DNA from: Hyphomicrobiales bacterium
GTDB lineage: Bacteria > Pseudomonadota > Alphaproteobacteria > Rhizobiales > Rhizobiaceae
Assembly (NCBI GenBank): GCA_900472625.1
Contig: UCIT01000006.1
Span: 79,984-143,983 of the forward strand
Direction: 5' to 3'
DNA length: 64,000 bases
Of the stretch, positions 61,203-64,000 are shown piece by piece; within the stretch, counting starts at the first letter, position 1; each line of letters begins with the position of its first letter. Below the pieces are notes generated by a model. It was not told the origin of the DNA, did not search any database, and saw only the letters and a program-made list of their open reading frames with translations. The position numbers were made by a program, and so were the translations under genes.

Positions 61203-61592
61203 GACGCTCCCCTATGCGGCGCTCGTCGGCTACCGAAATATCGGCGGGCCCATGCACCGTCGGGTTCGACTATAGTGTCGCCAAGAACGATCTGTGATCG
61301 GCACAGAATCCAGAAACCAAGCTCCCAGTTCAAATCTCAGCGATTTCAAGGAAAGTGCGGTGGCAAAAACCGAAGTAGAGTCAACGCCAAGCGGCTTTCG
61401 CAGCCCGAGCGATGACGGAAGCGGCTTCCGATGCGACAACGACCGATCGAAGCTCCGCCGGGTGATCCTCACTATCCACAGGCGGCATGTCGCTCTGGTC
61501 GTGCAGTATGATAATTATGTCGTAGACAGGCTCTACATGTCGCGCCGCAATCCCTAAAATCCGATTTCAATATTCAATCAGGGTCGTACTCA
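61203..61592. promoter_or_regulatory. divergent promoter region with dispersed repeat
   Basis: 390 bp between the lipoprotein gene and the FAD/GcvT gene. It holds repeat copy 2 (61292-61325) near its start and no credible gene; the 87-codon plus frame from 61294 lacks a ribosome-binding site. The FAD/GcvT promoter must lie in its right half, which is AT-rich at 61505-61590. Confidence 0.4.
61292..61325. repeat. 34-bp dispersed repeat, copy 2
   Basis: It matches copy 1 (54122-54155) at 31 of 34 positions. Its left end is a perfect inverted repeat CTGTG-ATCGG-CACAG (61292-61306). It lies 90 bp upstream of the lipoprotein gene start and 268 bp upstream of the FAD/GcvT gene. Confidence 0.6.
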
Positions 61593-64000
61593 ATGGCAGA
61601 GTTTCCTAAGCAGGCTAAGGTCGTCATCATCGGTCTCGGCGGCATCGTCGGCGCATCCATCGCCCATCATCTGATCGAGCGCGGCTGGGACGACATCGTC
61701 GGCATCGACAAGTCGGGCATCCCCACCGACATCGGATCGACCGCCCACGCCTCGGACTTCTGTTACACCACCTCCCACGACTATCTTTCGGTCTGGACGA
61801 CCCAGTATTCCATCGATTTCTACGAGAGGATGGGCCACTATTCCCGCATCGGCGGCCTGGAAGTCGCACGCACCGGCGACGACGCCTGGATGGAAGAGAT
61901 CAAGCGCAAGCTGACCTCCGCCAAGGCCTTCGGCACCAATGCCCGCTACGTCTCGCCCTCCGAGATCAAGGAGATGTTCCCGCTGATCGAGGAAGACCAG
62001 GTCCAGGGTGGCATGTTCGATCCCGACGCCGGCCTCGTCATCCCGCGCTCGCAGACCGTCGCCGGCAAGCTCGTTGACGCCGCCGAGAAGTCAGGCAAGC
62101 TCACGATGTTCGGCAACACGCCGGCCCAGTCGCTGATCGTCGAGGGCGGCCGCATCAAGGGCGTCGTCACCCATCGCGGCACCATCATGGCCGACCACGT
62201 CATCGTCTGCGCCGGCCTCTGGGGCCGCCTGATCGCCGAGATGGTCGGCGAGGACCTGCCGGTCATGCCGGTCGATCACCCCCTCACCTTCTTCGGCCCC
62301 TACAACGAATTCGAAGGCACCGGCAAGGAAATCGGCTTCCCGCTGCTGCGCGACCAGGGCAACTCCGCCTACATGCGCGACACCGGCGACCCGAAGACGA
62401 CCGAGGGCGGCCAGATCGAGTGGGGCTACTACGAGACCACCAATCCGCGCATGTGCCATCCGCGCGAACTCTTGGAAAAGCACGAGGCGCGCCTGTCGCC
62501 CTCGCAGCGCGATCTCGAGATGGAGCAGATCCTCGAGCCGCTCGAGAAGGCCATGGAACTGACGCCGATCCTCGGCGAGCTCGGTTACAATGAAGGCCAC
62601 TCCTTCAACGGCCTGCTGCAGGTGTCTGCTGCCGGCGGCCCGTCCTGCGGCGAGAGCCAGAAGGTCCGTGGACTCTGGTACTGCGTCGCCATCTGGGTGA
62701 AGGACGGTCCGGGCTACGGCAAGCTGATCGCCGACTGGATGACCGACGGCCGCACCGAGATCGACCACAACTCGATCGACTACGCCCGCTTCTATCCGCA
62801 CCAGCTGACCGAGGAATTTATCGCCAACCGCTGCTATGAAGCCGCGCAGAAGATCTATTTCCCGGCAGTCCACACCCGCGAACCCTACGCCACCAGCCGC
62901 AACGCCAAGCGTTCGCCCTTCTACGAGCGCGAGAAGGAACTCGGCGGCTACTTCATGGAACTCGGCGGCTGGGAACGTGCCCACGGCTACAAGGCCAATG
63001 AGCACCTGCTGGAGAAATACGCCGACCGCGTACCGGTGCGCGAAAACGAATGGGACAACCGCCACTTCTGGCGCGTCTCCAACGCCGAGCATCTGGCGAT
63101 GAGCGAGGATTGCGGCATCGTCAACCTCAGCCATTTCCACATGGTCGATATCGAAGGCCCTGACCATGTCGACCTGCTCGAGTGGCTCTGCGCCGCCAAG
63201 ATCGGTGGTGACGGCAACATCGGCAAGGGCATCTACACCCACTTCCTTGACGAAGAAGGCATGGTGCGCGCCGACTTCACCGTCATCCGCATGGCCGACC
63301 GCTGCCGCCTGATCAACGGCGCCGACGCCGGCCCGCGCGACTTCCACTACATGAAGCGCGTCGCCGAGGATCGCGGCCTCGACGTCACCATCACCGATGT
63401 CTCCGAAAAGTTCATCACCATCGGCATCTGGGGCCCGAACGCCCGCGACACGCTGAAGAAGGTGGTCGCAGATCCTGCAGCGCTCGACCCCGAGAACTTC
63501 GCCTTCGCCGCCATCAAGCCGATCGAGATCGCGGGCAAGCCGGTTACCGCCTTCCGCATTTCCTATGTCGGCGAACAGGGCTGGGAACTGCACATGAAGT
63601 ACGAGGACGGCCTCGCCGTCTGGGACGCGCTGCGCGCCACCGGCGTCATGGCCTTCGGCGTCGAGACCTATGCCAACTCGCGCCGCATGGAAAAGTCGCT
63701 GCGCCTGCAGAACGGCGACCTGCTCACCCAGTACAATCTCCTGGAAGCCGACCTCGCCCGCCCGAAGGTCAAGGAAGCCGATTTCCGCGGCAAGGCCAAG
63801 CACCTGGAATACAAGGCCCGCGAGCACCAGCCGGCCATGCTGTGCACGCTTGTCATGACGGAGAATACCGACAGCAAGGGCGTCAAGCGCTACCCCGTCG
63901 GCTCCATGCCGGTCATGGACCCTGAGACAGGCAAGACGCTGGTCGACAGCCTCGGCCGCATCTCCTACACCACCTCGGTCGCCTACGGTCCGACGATCGG
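61593..64000 (+). CDS. FAD-dependent oxidoreductase with GcvT domain (sarcosine/dimethylglycine oxidase-like), 3' end outside window
   Basis: 802 codons are visible and the frame is open at the right edge. The N-terminal DAO-type FAD domain (about 1-380) has the dinucleotide motif VVIIGLGGIVGASIAHHL and a STAHASDF segment near the usual covalent-flavin His region. A linker domain (about 380-440) and a GcvT/aminomethyltransferase-type folate domain (from about 450, with YVGEQGWELHMKYEDG) follow. This layout is that of dimethylglycine or sarcosine dehydrogenases, which oxidise N-methyl groups and pass the one-carbon unit to tetrahydrofolate. The start at 61593 has a weak CAGGG upstream. Confidence 0.88.
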   Translation, partial: MAEFPKQAKVVIIGLGGIVGASIAHHLIERGWDDIVGIDKSGIPTDIGSTAHASDFCYTTSHDYLSVWTTQYSIDFYERMGHYSRIGGLEVARTGDDAWMEEIKRKLTSAKAFGTNARYVSPSEIKEMFPLIEEDQVQGGMFDPDAGLVIPRSQTVAGKLVDAAEKSGKLTMFGNTPAQSLIVEGGRIKGVVTHRGTIMADHVIVCAGLWGRLIAEMVGEDLPVMPVDHPLTFFGPYNEFEGTGKEIGFPLLRDQGNSAYMRDTGDPKTTEGGQIEWGYYETTNPRMCHPRELLEKHEARLSPSQRDLEMEQILEPLEKAMELTPILGELGYNEGHSFNGLLQVSAAGGPSCGESQKVRGLWYCVAIWVKDGPGYGKLIADWMTDGRTEIDHNSIDYARFYPHQLTEEFIANRCYEAAQKIYFPAVHTREPYATSRNAKRSPFYEREKELGGYFMELGGWERAHGYKANEHLLEKYADRVPVRENEWDNRHFWRVSNAEHLAMSEDCGIVNLSHFHMVDIEGPDHVDLLEWLCAAKIGGDGNIGKGIYTHFLDEEGMVRADFTVIRMADRCRLINGADAGPRDFHYMKRVAEDRGLDVTITDVSEKFITIGIWGPNARDTLKKVVADPAALDPENFAFAAIKPIEIAGKPVTAFRISYVGEQGWELHMKYEDGLAVWDALRATGVMAFGVETYANSRRMEKSLRLQNGDLLTQYNLLEADLARPKVKEADFRGKAKHLEYKAREHQPAMLCTLVMTENTDSKGVKRYPVGSMPVMDPETGKTLVDSLGRISYTTSVAYGPTI

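Noticed and set aside
61294..61557. 87-codon plus-strand frame
   Set aside because: No ribosome-binding site, begins inside the dispersed repeat, and the product is polar without a recognisable domain.
62091..63827. 578-codon open frame on the minus strand
   Set aside because: It lies fully antisense to the FAD/GcvT gene, whose domains are clear. Long antisense frames are common in high-GC DNA. The antisense product has no domain.

Overview
The window looks like chromosomal (or chromid) DNA from a Rhizobiaceae alphaproteobacterium (Rhizobium/Agrobacterium/Ensifer type). The evidence is high-GC coding DNA, a nearly complete succinoglycan-type exo cluster, a Porin_2-family outer-membrane porin, an ExoX-type small regulator, and many LysR, MarR and RND/MFS efflux modules. 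Species cannot be assigned from this sequence alone. I see no rRNA, tRNA, CRISPR array, transposase or phage gene.

Layout. (1) 1-13485 is dominated by efflux and regulation. It holds the start of an RND adaptor gene behind an alpha/beta-hydrolase with a degenerate active site, divergent from a LysR gene; an SDR oxidoreductase divergent from a second LysR gene; a small conserved protein with a 3-methyladenine DNA glycosylase; a marR-emrA-emrB operon with overlapping genes; and a complete adaptor plus RND pump pair. (2) 13480-30012 is the exopolysaccharide locus. On the minus strand it runs exoY-exoF-exoQ-exoZ-like. On the plus strand it holds exoX and exoU, then exoH-exoK-exoL/A-exoM-exoO-exoP, with exoW on the minus strand between exoU and exoH. 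All seven glycosyltransferase functions of the octasaccharide unit are present, and exoL and exoA form one continuous reading frame. The pyruvyltransferase (exoV), flippase (exoT) and UDP-glucose precursor genes (exoB, exoN) are not in the window. (3) 30013-42278 is a mixed housekeeping stretch: a PPP-type phosphatase convergent with exoP, two Rrf2 regulators, two small proteins, glutamine-dependent NAD synthetase, an orphan degenerate PntA-like protein, the porin, a ZntB/CorA-type transporter, an AraC regulator, an AI-2E-family permease and a DUF1269 protein. (4) 42471-46672 is a second RND pump with a lipoprotein adaptor, and 47251-48399 is a lipoprotein serine hydrolase. (5) 48444-53984 is an unusually arranged Mrp-type cation/proton antiporter operon, transcribed E-F-MbhD-G-(MbhE+B)-C-(double antiporter). 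The two large antiporter modules are fused in one 1031-residue protein, and the C-terminal part of MrpA is dispersed into small subunits. (6) 54251-64000 holds a repeat-rich membrane protein, an SLC13-type transporter with RCK_C domains, an M20 peptidase with an AbgT-family transporter, a glycine-zipper lipoprotein, and the 5' part of a FAD/GcvT-domain demethylating oxidase or dehydrogenase.

How the parts work together. The exo genes form a Wzx/Wzy-type pathway: ExoY primes the lipid carrier, ExoA/L/M/O/U/W extend the chain, ExoZ/H decorate it, ExoQ/P/F polymerise and export it, ExoK trims it, and ExoX restrains the pathway. The Mrp operon would be one multisubunit antiporter in the inner membrane. 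The most interesting signals are the rearranged Mrp operon, the exoL-exoA fusion together with the missing exoV/exoT, and two probable pseudo-enzymes: the hydrolase with Glu in place of Ser, and the PntA-like protein with a broken glycine motif.
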